A stretch of 64,000 nucleotides of DNA from Candidatus Dormiibacterota bacterium (GTDB lineage: Bacteria; Vulcanimicrobiota; Vulcanimicrobiia; Vulcanimicrobiales; Vulcanimicrobiaceae). The translations under genes were made by a program, and so were the position numbers. The stretch is from NCBI GenBank assembly GCA_035532035.1, contig DATKRS010000004.1:186001-250000 (forward strand), read 5' to 3'. The notes beneath the pieces were generated by a model that was not told the origin of the DNA, did not search any database, and saw nothing but the letters and a program-made list of their open reading frames with translations. Of the stretch, positions 26,682 to 34,748 are shown piece after piece; position 1 is the first letter of the stretch, and the number at the start of each line of letters is the position of its first letter.

Positions 26682-27629
26682 CTAGACCGGCGGCGCTTGC
26701 ACGTTGTGGGCGAAGGCCTCGAGCCTCGCCCGATCGATCGCTTTGACGCGTCCGCGATCGAGCTCTACCGCTCCCGCGTTCTTCAGGCGCAGCAGCGCGC
26801 GCGCCGCCATGTCTCGTACGGTTCCTGCGGCCGCGGCGATCTGTGCTTGCGAGAGATGTTCCACGCCGGGAAGGCCGCGGGTCATGCCGATCGAAGCGCG
26901 CGCGTAGCCCAAGAGAAACTTTGCGACGCGCTGCAGGACGTGGGCGAACGCAAGGTCGGCGATCGTGTCGATCGAGCGCCTTCGCGCCTGCGACGCGGCG
27001 ATGAGGAAGCCCAGCGCGAGCTCGGCATCGTTGCGACACGCGTGGATCACCGCTTCGCTTGAAATGGTGAGGAGCGTCGCCTGCGTGAGCGCTTCCGCGC
27101 GCGTGGTGGCGCCGCCGCCGTCGAAGGTGCCGCTCTCGTTGATCGTGTCGTGCGCGAGGCGCTCGCCGATCGTATGTGTCTTCCCGTCCGGCGAGAGCAG
27201 CGTGTAGATGATCTTGCCGCTGCGCACGATGCCGAGGTACGGCCACACTTCGCCTTCGTCGAAGATCGTCTCGCCCGCTTCATAGGATCGTTCTCCCGTC
27301 TGGCTTGCGAGCTCCTTGATCGTCGATGCCTTGGCCGTGGAGAAGGGCGGCACGTGCTGGAGGAACGACTCGACGTCGGCGTTCTCGTCGATGCGCTCGA
27401 GGCGCACGGTCCAGCGGTTCCCTCCGAAGTTGCGTGCGTCCCATGAAAAGCGGCCTGGGCGCAGCTGCATCATCTCGTTGCGCAGCGCGCGTGGATCGGT
27501 CTCCTCGACGATCTCCATGACGCCGCCGAGCTGGAGCTTGTCAAAGCTCTCCACGATGTGCTCCGTCCGCGTCGCAGCCGAGAGCGACCGGGCATCGAGC
27601 GTGATGGCGGCGGGACGGGTGAATGGCAT
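26682..27629 (-). CDS. DUF2249 domain fused to a Crp/Fnr-family regulator
   Basis: 315 residues from ATG 27627-27629, which has AAGGAGG 8 nt upstream. Residues about 10-85 are a DUF2249/SirA-like domain (LDARSLSAATRTEHIVESFDKL, then ETDPRALRNEM), about 105-220 a cyclic-nucleotide-binding-like fold (YEAGETIFDEGEVWPYLGIVRSG) and 240-310 a Crp-type helix-turn-helix (LSQAQIAAAAGTVRDMAARALLRLKNAG). DUF2249 proteins often accompany nitric-oxide, hemerythrin and denitrification genes, so the fusion suggests sensing of redox or nitrogen-oxide state. No such genes are adjacent. The effector-binding Arg/Glu of true cAMP receptors is not evident. Confidence 0.85.
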   Translation of the reverse strand: MPFTRPAAITLDARSLSAATRTEHIVESFDKLQLGGVMEIVEETDPRALRNEMMQLRPGRFSWDARNFGGNRWTVRLERIDENADVESFLQHVPPFSTAKASTIKELASQTGERSYEAGETIFDEGEVWPYLGIVRSGKIIYTLLSPDGKTHTIGERLAHDTINESGTFDGGGATTRAEALTQATLLTISSEAVIHACRNDAELALGFLIAASQARRRSIDTIADLAFAHVLQRVAKFLLGYARASIGMTRGLPGVEHLSQAQIAAAAGTVRDMAARALLRLKNAGAVELDRGRVKAIDRARLEAFAHNVQAPPV

Positions 27630-27704
27630 TCGCCAGGCCTCCTTAGGGGGCGCGTACGTCCGTGCCTGCCGGAAGGCTCCGCGCTCGCGGGGAAGCCTCA
27701 ATGC

Positions 27705-28904
27705 ATGTCCGTGAAAGACTCCGACGTCATCGTGGTTGCAGGCGCACGCACGCCGTTCGGCAATCTCGGCGGGGCTCTCTCCGAGCTCAGCGCTACGGAC
27801 CTCGGCGTGCTTGCGGCGGAAGCCGCAATCGCTCGCTCGGGCGTTCCGAGGGACCGAATCGACGACGTCGTCTTTGGCAATGTGATCCAGACGAGCGTGG
27901 ATGCAGCGTACATCGCACGCCATATCGGATTGCGTGCCGGGCTGCGCGTCGACGTGCCCGCGCTCGCGGTGAACCGTCTGTGCGGATCGGGTTTGCAGGC
28001 GATTCTTTCAGCGGCACAGTCGCTCGTGCTCGGTGACGCACGCTACGCCTTGGCCGGCGGCAGCGAGTCGATGAGCCAAGCGCCGCACGTGGTTCGCGGC
28101 GCGCGCAAAGGACTGCGTTTGGGAGCGGACGTTCGCTTCGAGGATTCGCTCTGGGAGGCGTTGACGGACTCGTACAACGGCATGCCGATGGCCATTACCG
28201 CCGAGAACCTCGCATCGCAGTACGACGTGACGCGCGCGCAGAGCGACGAGTTCGCGCTGCAGAGTCAGGAACGTGCGCTCTCGGCGCGGGCGTCGGGTTT
28301 CTTCGACGAAGAGATCGTGCCGGTACGCGTCTACGGCCCGAAGGGGGAATCGGTAATCGGTGCAGACGAGGGACCGCGCGCCGGGGTGACGCTCGAGCGT
28401 CTCGCCACGCTGCCGGCGCGCTTCAAGCCCAATGGCATCGTCACCGCGGGAAACGCGAGCGGTATTAGCGACGGCGCGGCTGCCGTCGTGCTGACGACGG
28501 TGCGCCAAGCGCGGGCGGACGGCATCGCGTGGCTCGGGCGCCTAGCGGGCGCAAGCGTGCTGGGCGTCGATCCCGACCTGATGGGCATCGGTCCCGCGTA
28601 CGCAATTCCGAGGGCACTGCAGAATGCGGGCATCGGAGATGAGGACCTGGCGGTGATGGAGATCAACGAAGCGTTTGCGCCGCAGGTGCTCGCCTGCATG
28701 CGCGAGCTGCGGCGCGACCCGTTCGCGCAAAACGTCAATCCGCACGGCGGCGCGATCTCACTCGGGCACCCGCTCGCCGCGTCGGGCGCGCGCCTCGCGC
28801 TGACGACGCTGCACGAGCTGCGCCGCCGGGGAGGCGGTTACGGCGTCGCGTCGGCGTGCATCGGTGGGGGCCAAGGAATCGCCGCGGTCTTCGCCGTGGA
28901 GTAG
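27705..28904 (+). CDS. Acetyl-CoA acetyltransferase (thiolase)
   Basis: 399 residues from the second of two nearby ATGs. Thiolase hallmarks: nucleophile Cys in NRLCGSGLQA, the ESMSQAPH loop, NEAFAPQ, catalytic His in GHPLAASGARL and the second Cys in SACIGGGQG. It condenses two acetyl-CoA or cleaves 3-ketoacyl-CoA. It fits with the enoyl-CoA hydratase and hydroxyacyl-CoA dehydrogenase 1-3 kb downstream on the other strand, making a dispersed beta-oxidation or butyryl-CoA set. It is probably co-transcribed with the TlpA-like gene 9 nt downstream. Confidence 0.93.
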   Translation: MSVKDSDVIVVAGARTPFGNLGGALSELSATDLGVLAAEAAIARSGVPRDRIDDVVFGNVIQTSVDAAYIARHIGLRAGLRVDVPALAVNRLCGSGLQAILSAAQSLVLGDARYALAGGSESMSQAPHVVRGARKGLRLGADVRFEDSLWEALTDSYNGMPMAITAENLASQYDVTRAQSDEFALQSQERALSARASGFFDEEIVPVRVYGPKGESVIGADEGPRAGVTLERLATLPARFKPNGIVTAGNASGISDGAAAVVLTTVRQARADGIAWLGRLAGASVLGVDPDLMGIGPAYAIPRALQNAGIGDEDLAVMEINEAFAPQVLACMRELRRDPFAQNVNPHGGAISLGHPLAASGARLALTTLHELRRRGGGYGVASACIGGGQGIAAVFAVE

Positions 28905-28912
28905 GCGGGCTC

Positions 28913-29440
28913 GTGTTAAACCGGCTTTGGGATCTGCTGGCGGTCGTCATCGTGCTTGCGATTGCGTGGAAGATATTTCTCGCTCCACGGTCGCTTTCGG
29001 TCGCCGCGGCATATCCGGCGCCGCACGCAACGTACCAGCGCCTCGACGGCGGGGAGTTTCGCGTAACGCAGGCGCGGGGAAGCGTGCTCTTCCTCGATTT
29101 CTACGCATCGTGGTGCGAGCCGTGCCGCGAAGAGCTGCCGAAGGTCGAAGCATACGCTCGTGCGCACCCGTCGGTGGAGGTGGTGCCGGTCGACGTCGGA
29201 GAGCCGCGCGTGGTGGCCGCGAGCTTTGCGCGCCGGTTGAATCTGCGTAACGTCGCTCTCGACCCCGAAGCCCTCTCCCGAGGGTTCTTTTCGATCTCCG
29301 GGTTTCCGACGATCGTGGCGATCGATCCGCGGGGGCGCGTTCGCGCTACGTGGGCCGGCTATGATCCCCTCGTCGAGAGTACGATGGCACATGCGGTCGC
29401 GACGCTCGCGCGCAGCGTAGAGAGCGTTACGCCCCGCTGA
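28913..29440 (+). CDS. TlpA-like membrane-anchored thioredoxin
   Basis: 175 residues, GTG start. An N-terminal signal anchor (LLAVVIVLAIAWKIFLA) precedes a thioredoxin fold with redox motif WCEPC and cis-proline segment SGFPTIVAID. It acts outside the cytoplasmic membrane as a thiol reductase or oxidase, for example in cytochrome c maturation, but no such genes are near. It converges with the enoyl-CoA hydratase gene, overlapping 14 bp at the 3' ends. Confidence 0.87.
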   Translation: MLNRLWDLLAVVIVLAIAWKIFLAPRSLSVAAAYPAPHATYQRLDGGEFRVTQARGSVLFLDFYASWCEPCREELPKVEAYARAHPSVEVVPVDVGEPRVVAASFARRLNLRNVALDPEALSRGFFSISGFPTIVAIDPRGRVRATWAGYDPLVESTMAHAVATLARSVESVTPR

Positions 29441-30218
29441 AGCGCGGCTTGCGCTTTTCGAGGAAGGCCCGGGCGCCTTCGCTGAAATCTGCCGTCGCGA
29501 CGAGCCGTGCAAACTCGGTCGCTTCGAGTTCCAAGGCGTCGTCGAGGCTGAGATGAGCGCCGCCGTCGATCGCGCGCTTGCACGCCGCGATGGCGAGCGG
29601 AGCCTTTGCGGCGATGAGCGCGGCGATCCGTCGTGCCTCGAGCATGAGATCGCCTTGCGGAACGACGCGCTCGACCAAGCCGATTCGCAGCGCCTCCTGC
29701 GCGTCGACGATCTCGCCGGTGAGGCATAGGTACATCGCGTGGGCCCGGCCGACGAGACGCGTGGTGCGCTGAGATCCGCCGTACCCCGGAATGATTCCGA
29801 GATTGACCTCCGGCTGCCCGAGCCGTGCCGTCTGGGAGGCGATGCGAATGTCGCAAGCCAACGCGAGCTCGCAGCCTCCGCCGAGCGCGAAACCGTTGAT
29901 CGCCGCGATGATCGGAACGCGCATCCGCTCCATCTGACGGGTGAGCGCCTGGCCGGTCCGAGCAGCAACCTTCGCCGCGACCGACGATTCCAGCGCCGCA
30001 AGCTCGGCGATATCTGCGCCGGCCGCGAAAGCCTTCTCGCCGCTTCCTGTGAGGATCACCGCGCGCATGGCAGGGTCGGCGTCGATGGCACGCAGCGCCG
30101 AGGAGAGCTCAGCGAGCAGTGCGCCGTTGAGCGCGTTGAGGACCGCGGGCCGATTCAACGTGACGACCGCAATGCCGCCGGCGCTCTCGATGACGAGGTT
30201 CTCGTATCGGTCAGGCAT
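29427..30218 (-). CDS. Enoyl-CoA hydratase/isomerase
   Basis: 263 residues from ATG 30216-30218; a longer upstream frame lies within the dehydrogenase gene and is non-coding. It has the crotonase oxyanion-hole segments FAAGADIAEL and INGFALGGGCELALACD, and the catalytic glutamates in the A-R-L-G-Q-P-E-V-N-L-G-I-I-P-G-Y-G-G region. It hydrates 2-enoyl-CoA in beta-oxidation. It overlaps the upstream 3-hydroxyacyl-CoA dehydrogenase gene by 8 nt and is surely co-transcribed with it. Confidence 0.92.
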   Translation of the reverse strand: MPDRYENLVIESAGGIAVVTLNRPAVLNALNGALLAELSSALRAIDADPAMRAVILTGSGEKAFAAGADIAELAALESSVAAKVAARTGQALTRQMERMRVPIIAAINGFALGGGCELALACDIRIASQTARLGQPEVNLGIIPGYGGSQRTTRLVGRAHAMYLCLTGEIVDAQEALRIGLVERVVPQGDLMLEARRIAALIAAKAPLAIAACKRAIDGGAHLSLDDALELEATEFARLVATADFSEGARAFLEKRKPRFSGA

Positions 30219-31065
30219 ACTCGTAGAATCCCTTTCCGCTTTTACGGCCGTAGCGGCCGGCGAGCACCAGGCGTTTGAGCAGCGGCGGCGGCGCCATCGC
30301 CGGATCTTTGAACTCGTCGAACATGATCTCCGCAATGTAATACGTCGTGTCGAGCCCGACGAAGTCGAGCAGCTCGAACGGGCCCATTGGATACCCGCAA
30401 CCGAGTTTCATTCCCTTGTCGATGTCCTCTTTCGTCGCCACGCCCTGCTCATAGCACCGGATCGCAGAGAGCAAATACGGGACGAGCAGGCGGTTCACGA
30501 CGAATCCCGGCGTGTCTTGCGCGAGTATCGGCTCCTTATCGAGCCTACGCGAGAAGGCGAAGAGCGTGTCGACGACCTCTTGCGATGTGGCAATCGTCTT
30601 CACGATCTCGACGAGCTTCATGATGGGCACGGGATTGAAGAAGTGCAAGCCGGCGACGCGGTTCGGGCGCGTGGTTTTTGCGGCAAGCTCGATGACGCAC
30701 AGGCTTGATGTGTTCGTGCAGAGGATTGCGTGCGGAGCGAGCAGCGCGTCGAGTCGCGCAAACAGTCCCGCCTTTGCCTCGGCGTTCTCGACGATTGCCT
30801 CGATCGCCAGATCGCACTCCTTGAGATCGTCTATTTGCGTCGTCGGGCGAATGCGAGCGAGAACGCGATCGCGCTCGGCTCGATCGATGCGCCCTCGCTC
30901 GACGAACCTGTCGAGAGAGGCCTCGATCGCGGACATCCCGCGCCGTAGTGGAGAGTCTTCGACTTCCGCCAGGGTGACGTCGTAGCCCGCCGCGGCGCAG
31001 GCTTGCGCGATGCCGTTTCCCATCAAGCCGGCGCCGCAGACGCCGACCGCACGAATCTCCGTCAT
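30211..31065 (-). CDS. 3-hydroxybutyryl-CoA dehydrogenase
   Basis: 284 residues: NAD-binding GVCGAGLMGNGIAQACAAAGYDVTL at the N-terminus, catalytic His in RVAGLHFFNPVPIMKLVEI and the C-terminal helical domain with GFVVNRLLVPYL and GCGYPMGPFELLDFVGLDT. It oxidises 3-hydroxyacyl-CoA with NAD or runs in reverse in butyrate synthesis. It heads a two-gene operon with the enoyl-CoA hydratase. A TAGAGT -10 candidate lies exactly 6 nt before the ATG, so the mRNA may be leaderless. Confidence 0.93.
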   Translation of the reverse strand: MTEIRAVGVCGAGLMGNGIAQACAAAGYDVTLAEVEDSPLRRGMSAIEASLDRFVERGRIDRAERDRVLARIRPTTQIDDLKECDLAIEAIVENAEAKAGLFARLDALLAPHAILCTNTSSLCVIELAAKTTRPNRVAGLHFFNPVPIMKLVEIVKTIATSQEVVDTLFAFSRRLDKEPILAQDTPGFVVNRLLVPYLLSAIRCYEQGVATKEDIDKGMKLGCGYPMGPFELLDFVGLDTTYYIAEIMFDEFKDPAMAPPPLLKRLVLAGRYGRKSGKGFYEYA

Positions 31066-31071
31066 GACGTG

Positions 31072-31104
31072 ACTCTACCACAAGCGCGCCCGATGACGTA
31101 TAAT
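31072..31104. promoter_or_regulatory. Overlapping divergent promoters, dehydrogenase and phoU
   Basis: On the minus strand TAGAGT (31077-31072) is 6 nt from the dehydrogenase ATG. On the plus strand the consensus TATAAT (31099-31104) is 6 nt from the phoU ATG at 31111. With only 45 bp between the two start codons, each expected -35 region overlaps the other promoter's -10. Neither -35 matches TTGACA well. Confidence 0.55.
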
Positions 31105-31110
31105 GCTTTC

Positions 31111-31746
31111 ATGCGAACGGTCTACCATGAAGCGCTCGAAGGGACGCGGCTCGACGTCGTGCGCCTGGGCGCGCTCGTCGGAGACGCACTGCGTGCGGCA
31201 GCCGACGCGCTCGAGCGGCGGAACGCGGCGACGGGGGCGCGCGTCGTGGCAGGCGACGACATCGTGGACGACTTGCGCCGCAAAATCGAGTCGAATTGCA
31301 TCGAGTTGATCTGGCGACAGCAGCCGGTCGCGGGCGAGCTGCGAGAGATCGCCGCGATGTTGAACCTGGCGACCGATCTGGAGCGGATCGGCGACTATGC
31401 CGTGGAGCTGGCAAAGAACGCGATCAAGCTCGCCGACATGCCCTTGCGGCCGCAGCGCGTCGAGATCGACCGAATCGTCGGCGTGGTCCACGGGATGTTG
31501 CTCGATGCGATGAGAGCCTACTCCGAGCGCGACGACGCCCTTGCAAGCTCGGTGATCGAGCGCGACGCGGAGGTGGATCGCCTGTACAAACGGAGCATCA
31601 CCGTCCTGCAAGAAGAGATGCAAGCCGATCCGGAGATCGTTCCTGCCGCGACGCGGTTTCTGTTCATCTTGACGTCGCTCGAGCGCGCCGGGGATAGGGC
31701 CGGCAATATCGCCTGGCACACCAAAGACATGCTCGGCCTCGGCTAG
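31111..31746 (+). CDS. phoU: PhoU-family phosphate signalling protein
   Basis: 211 residues made of two three-helix PhoU repeats, with the metal-binding-type motif LNLATDLERIGDYAVELAKN in the first repeat and ILTSLERAGDRAGNIAWHTK in the second. PhoU restrains the PhoR-PhoB response through the PstSCAB transporter. No pst or phoR/phoB genes are adjacent, so this is an orphan copy. The start at 31111 fits the protein family and follows TATAAT by 6 nt; another ATG at 31093 would put that promoter inside the gene. The stop codon TAG is the first part of the following repeat array. Confidence 0.88.
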   Translation: MRTVYHEALEGTRLDVVRLGALVGDALRAAADALERRNAATGARVVAGDDIVDDLRRKIESNCIELIWRQQPVAGELREIAAMLNLATDLERIGDYAVELAKNAIKLADMPLRPQRVEIDRIVGVVHGMLLDAMRAYSERDDALASSVIERDAEVDRLYKRSITVLQEEMQADPEIVPAATRFLFILTSLERAGDRAGNIAWHTKDMLGLG

Positions 31747-31996
31747 TTTTGTTCAGGCTGTTGTCGCCTCGGGGCTCGTTTACCATAGTAAACGTCGCCC
31801 GCTCGGCTCCTAAGCCTGAACAAAACTACCTCGAGAGCATGCTGTTGTCGCCTCGGGGCTCGTGTACCATAGTAAACGTCGCCCGCTCGGCTCCTAAGCC
31901 TGAACAAAACTACCTCGAGAGCATGCTGTTGTCGCCTCGGGGCTCGTTTACCATAGTACACGTCGCCCGCTCGGCTCCTAAGCCTGAACAAAACTA
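31744..31996. repeat. 84-bp tandem repeat array bounded by 16-bp inverted repeats
   Basis: Units start at 31757, 31841 and 31925, the last truncated (about 2.9 copies). The whole array is framed by TAGTTTTGTTCAGGCT (31744-31759) and its exact complement (31981-31996), so the left arm includes the phoU stop codon. Each unit holds a hairpin around GTTTAC-CATA-GTAAAC, extended by G+C-rich flanks. Units differ at one base on either side of that hairpin (GTGTAC in unit 2, GTACAC in unit 3). The period is a multiple of 3, so both strands stay open, but no coding evidence exists. Part of the unit recurs after rpoC. Confidence 0.93.
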
Positions 31997-32019
31997 GGTC
32001 GAAACCGGATCGAGAACGT

Positions 32020-33156
32020 GTGACGCCTTTGCCGCGATCTGAGTTTCTCGTTCCCGAGAAGCTCGTGTATCTGAATCACGCTGCCACGGGCATTCTGCCG
32101 CGTTGCACGCGCGATGCGTGTACGGCTTTCGTGCAGGCTCAAAGCGAAGGCGGTGTCCTGGGAACGTTTCCATACGAGCTGCGGATGCCGGAGTTTCGCA
32201 CGAAGCTGGCGGGGTTCATCGGAGCTCAAGGCGATGAGGTCGCCTTTCTGCGCAGTACGAGCGAAGCGACGAACGTTCTTGCGCTGGGCCTTGACTGGGC
32301 CCCGGGCGACGAAGTCCTTCTATGCGACAACGAGTTCCCTGCGAACGCGATTCCGTGGCTTGCGCTGCGTTCGCGCGGCGTCGTGGTGCGTTTCATCGAG
32401 ACCGCGCGCGAACGGATGACGCCGGAGGTGCTCCGGCATTCGCTCTCTGCGCGCACGCGCGTCGTGACCGTGTCATGGGTTTCGTTTGCGGACGGATACC
32501 GGCACGATCTCGCCGCACTTGCCGAGATCGCGCACGCGCGTGGAGCGTTTCTCTGCGTCGACGGCATTCAAGGTTTGGGAGTCTTCCCGATGGACGTGGG
32601 TGCTTGCAACGTGGACGCGTTCTATGGCGGCGGGCAGAAGTGGATGCTCGCACTACAAGGAATTTCGTATCTGTACGTGGGCGAAAGACTGCGCGAGCGG
32701 CTCAGCGTCGCGGCGCCCGGGTGGCGGTCGCTTTCGAACATGTGGGATTTTCTCGACTATGCTCAGCCCTACGCCGGGGACGTGTCGAGATTTGAAGGCG
32801 GAACGCCGAGTTTCATCGGCGCCCTCTCGCTGGCTTCATCGGTCGAGTTCTTGGAACGCTACGATCGTCGCGCGGTCGCGGAGCACGTGCTCGCGCTCAC
32901 CGATCGTCTCGTCGAAGGCATAGAGCGCGCCGGCGCCGAGACCGCCGCTCCGCGGGGGCCGGGCGTCTCTTCGGGCATCGTAACGATCGTTGCGAGCGGC
33001 GAGGATCCGGTCGAGCTCGGGCGCAGACTGCAGCGCGAAGGCATCGTCACCACGTATCGAGGCAACGGCATCCGCGTGGCGCCACACGGCTACAACACAT
33101 TCGAGGAGATCGACGCGCTGCTCGACGCAATCGCGCCTAGTATCCGCCTTCCTTAA
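32020..33156 (+). CDS. Class V aminotransferase (cysteine desulfurase/selenocysteine lyase-like)
   Basis: 378 residues, GTG start. The N-terminal LNHAATGILP region, the SEATN cofactor-phosphate segment, the aspartate in FLCVDGIQGLG and the PLP-binding lysine in YGGGQKWM place it in the fold-type I class V group. The closest subfamily seems to be isopenicillin-N epimerase or CsdA-like proteins; the cysteine of SufS/IscS loops is not obvious. The substrate is therefore open. It starts 24 nt after the repeat array, so its promoter must lie in or next to the array. Confidence 0.82.
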   Translation: MTPLPRSEFLVPEKLVYLNHAATGILPRCTRDACTAFVQAQSEGGVLGTFPYELRMPEFRTKLAGFIGAQGDEVAFLRSTSEATNVLALGLDWAPGDEVLLCDNEFPANAIPWLALRSRGVVVRFIETARERMTPEVLRHSLSARTRVVTVSWVSFADGYRHDLAALAEIAHARGAFLCVDGIQGLGVFPMDVGACNVDAFYGGGQKWMLALQGISYLYVGERLRERLSVAAPGWRSLSNMWDFLDYAQPYAGDVSRFEGGTPSFIGALSLASSVEFLERYDRRAVAEHVLALTDRLVEGIERAGAETAAPRGPGVSSGIVTIVASGEDPVELGRRLQREGIVTTYRGNGIRVAPHGYNTFEEIDALLDAIAPSIRLP

Positions 33157-34600
33157 CGACGCAGGGAGCCATGACCGCTTCCTTCATGCCGTGGATGAGA
33201 TGCTTATCCGACGGCGCGACCGTCGCCAGCACGCCGCCGAGCGTAACGTTCTGCTCCGCGGCTGTAGCCTGCCCTGAGCTCGTCGAAGGGACGAAATAAT
33301 AGGGGCAGAGCCGAACGCGCCCCTCGAAGTGCGCGATCTCGTCTTTAGCGCGATCGAAGTACGGCTGGCGCAGGCGCTTGCCTTTGTGGAAGCGCTGCAA
33401 GACATACGGCGTGCGTTCGTACGACGCGAGCGCGGTGTCCAGCGCCTGGGCCCACTCTTCCTTGGTGAGGTCGTTGGCAATCTTCACGCCGCGCGATCCC
33501 CAAGCAAGTTCTGAGAAGCCCGACGGTTTGGTGACGAAGGTGCGCTCGCTTTTGCCGAGGTCGAGCAGCTGCTTCCAATCGTTCACCGGCACGCCCGATG
33601 CCGTGAGATCGTCTAGCGACGCCTGCGGCGGGAGTGGGCGAGGATCGAGAACCCACGTGCGCGGCATGAGCGCGCGAACGCGATCGTACGCGCCGGATCC
33701 CATCTCGGCGCGCCAGAGCGCCGCGAGCGCCGGATGGTGCAGGAGCGCGAACGAGAGCTTCTCCTCGAGCTGCGCCTTCGGCGGAGGCGTCATCTTGACG
33801 CGGCCGTGACGAGCGGCGTAGAGCATCAGCTCTTGCTTGGGAATGTTGAGGAGATCGAAGAGCTCGAAGTTGCGATAGAGAACGTCGAGCTTCTCTTCGC
33901 GGCCGTCGGGGAGCCGAACAAAGAGTGCGTCCTCCGTGAAGACGATGTCTTGCGGAGCGCAGACGTAGACGTTTCCTGCGCGCAAGCGTCGCACTGCGTC
34001 GGCGATCCAGTTCATCTCGGCGCGGTAGTCTCCGGACTCATCCGAGACCACGACGGCGGTCGCCGGCTCGGCCACTCCGGATGCGGAGCGCAGCATGCCG
34101 GCAAACGCCAGCGGCATACCGTCGACGCCGCCGATCGACTCGATGCCGAGCTTGCAGTATGCTTCGGTCATCGCACCGACGAAGCCGAGGCCGCCCGGAA
34201 TGCTGTCGAGTTCGGTCGCGACGAACCCATCGTCGGTCAAGAGGAGATCGGGGCGAATGACGCCCGGTAGGTCTTGTTTGAAGCGGTTCTGCCTTGCGAG
34301 ACGCACGATGTGCTCAGGTTTGCCGAGGTCTAAATAGTCGGCGATGAACGCCGGTGCGGTTCCGCGCGCGCTACGCAGATAGAGCGCATTCAGCGCCCGG
34401 TAGAAGGCCAGAAGGTCGGCACCGATTTGCTCGATGCGCGCCGCGCTCTGCGGCGACAATGGAAACGGCTCGGGGCTGATGCGCCAGGCGATTCGTTCGT
34501 GCTCGTCCTCGACCCTGAAGAGCCCGGACGGAATCGTCTCGTACAGGAAATGCGCTTGCTCGCGAGCCGTGAGATTGGGTTGGACTGCCGTGCAGGCCAT
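33137..34600 (-). CDS. Circularly permuted ATP-grasp-like protein with in-frame repeat insertion
   Basis: 487 residues from ATG 34598-34600 with GGGAGA upstream. ATP-grasp-like elements include TELDSIPGGLGFVGAMTEAY in the first half and VTKPSGFSELAWGSRGVKI, followed by TPYVLQRFHKGKRL, in the second; this order suggests a circularly permuted ATP-grasp or glutathionylspermidine-synthetase-like ligase. The product is unknown. Near the C-terminus the stretch VPSTSSGQA is encoded by a dispersed DNA repeat (33270-33290) and looks like an in-frame insertion. The 3' end overlaps the aminotransferase gene by 20 bp. Confidence 0.65.
   Translation of the reverse strand: MACTAVQPNLTAREQAHFLYETIPSGLFRVEDEHERIAWRISPEPFPLSPQSAARIEQIGADLLAFYRALNALYLRSARGTAPAFIADYLDLGKPEHIVRLARQNRFKQDLPGVIRPDLLLTDDGFVATELDSIPGGLGFVGAMTEAYCKLGIESIGGVDGMPLAFAGMLRSASGVAEPATAVVVSDESGDYRAEMNWIADAVRRLRAGNVYVCAPQDIVFTEDALFVRLPDGREEKLDVLYRNFELFDLLNIPKQELMLYAARHGRVKMTPPPKAQLEEKLSFALLHHPALAALWRAEMGSGAYDRVRALMPRTWVLDPRPLPPQASLDDLTASGVPVNDWKQLLDLGKSERTFVTKPSGFSELAWGSRGVKIANDLTKEEWAQALDTALASYERTPYVLQRFHKGKRLRQPYFDRAKDEIAHFEGRVRLCPYYFVPSTSSGQATAAEQNVTLGGVLATVAPSDKHLIHGMKEAVMAPCVVKEGGY
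33270..33290. repeat. Dispersed GAGC/GTCGAAGGG repeat inside a coding region
   Basis: The 21-bp imperfect palindrome starts TGCCCTGAGC and ends GTCGAAGGG. A near-identical copy lies at 48609-48630 in the rpoC leader. Such short repeats are known as abundant dispersed elements in many genomes. Here it encodes part of the sequence VPSTSSGQA in frame. Confidence 0.8.
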
Positions 34601-34735
34601 TAGTCGTCTCTCCCGCGGCAACAGTCCGGAATTTTGGGGTCCTTGAAGGCGATATATCTGCGTCGCACGGTCCCCATAAGGTTCCCTGCCGGCCCCCGGG
34701 TTTCACCTGCTCGACCGGGGTTTGACGCGGCGGGG

Positions 34736-34741
34736 TATTCT
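34736..34741 (+). promoter_or_regulatory. -10 candidate for the HAD-moa operon
   Basis: TATTCT lies 7 nt before the GTG at 34749, so transcription would begin at or next to the start codon. No clear -35 box is present at the right distance. Confidence 0.35.
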
Positions 34742-34748
34742 AGGGGTG

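Noticed and set aside
31744-31996. CRISPR array
   Set aside because: Units are contiguous 84-bp copies without unique spacers, and no cas genes are nearby.
31743-31997. Two overlapping 82-codon frames, one on each strand, across the repeat array
   Set aside because: The 84-bp period is a multiple of three, so open frames on both strands arise automatically; no ribosome binding site or family similarity.
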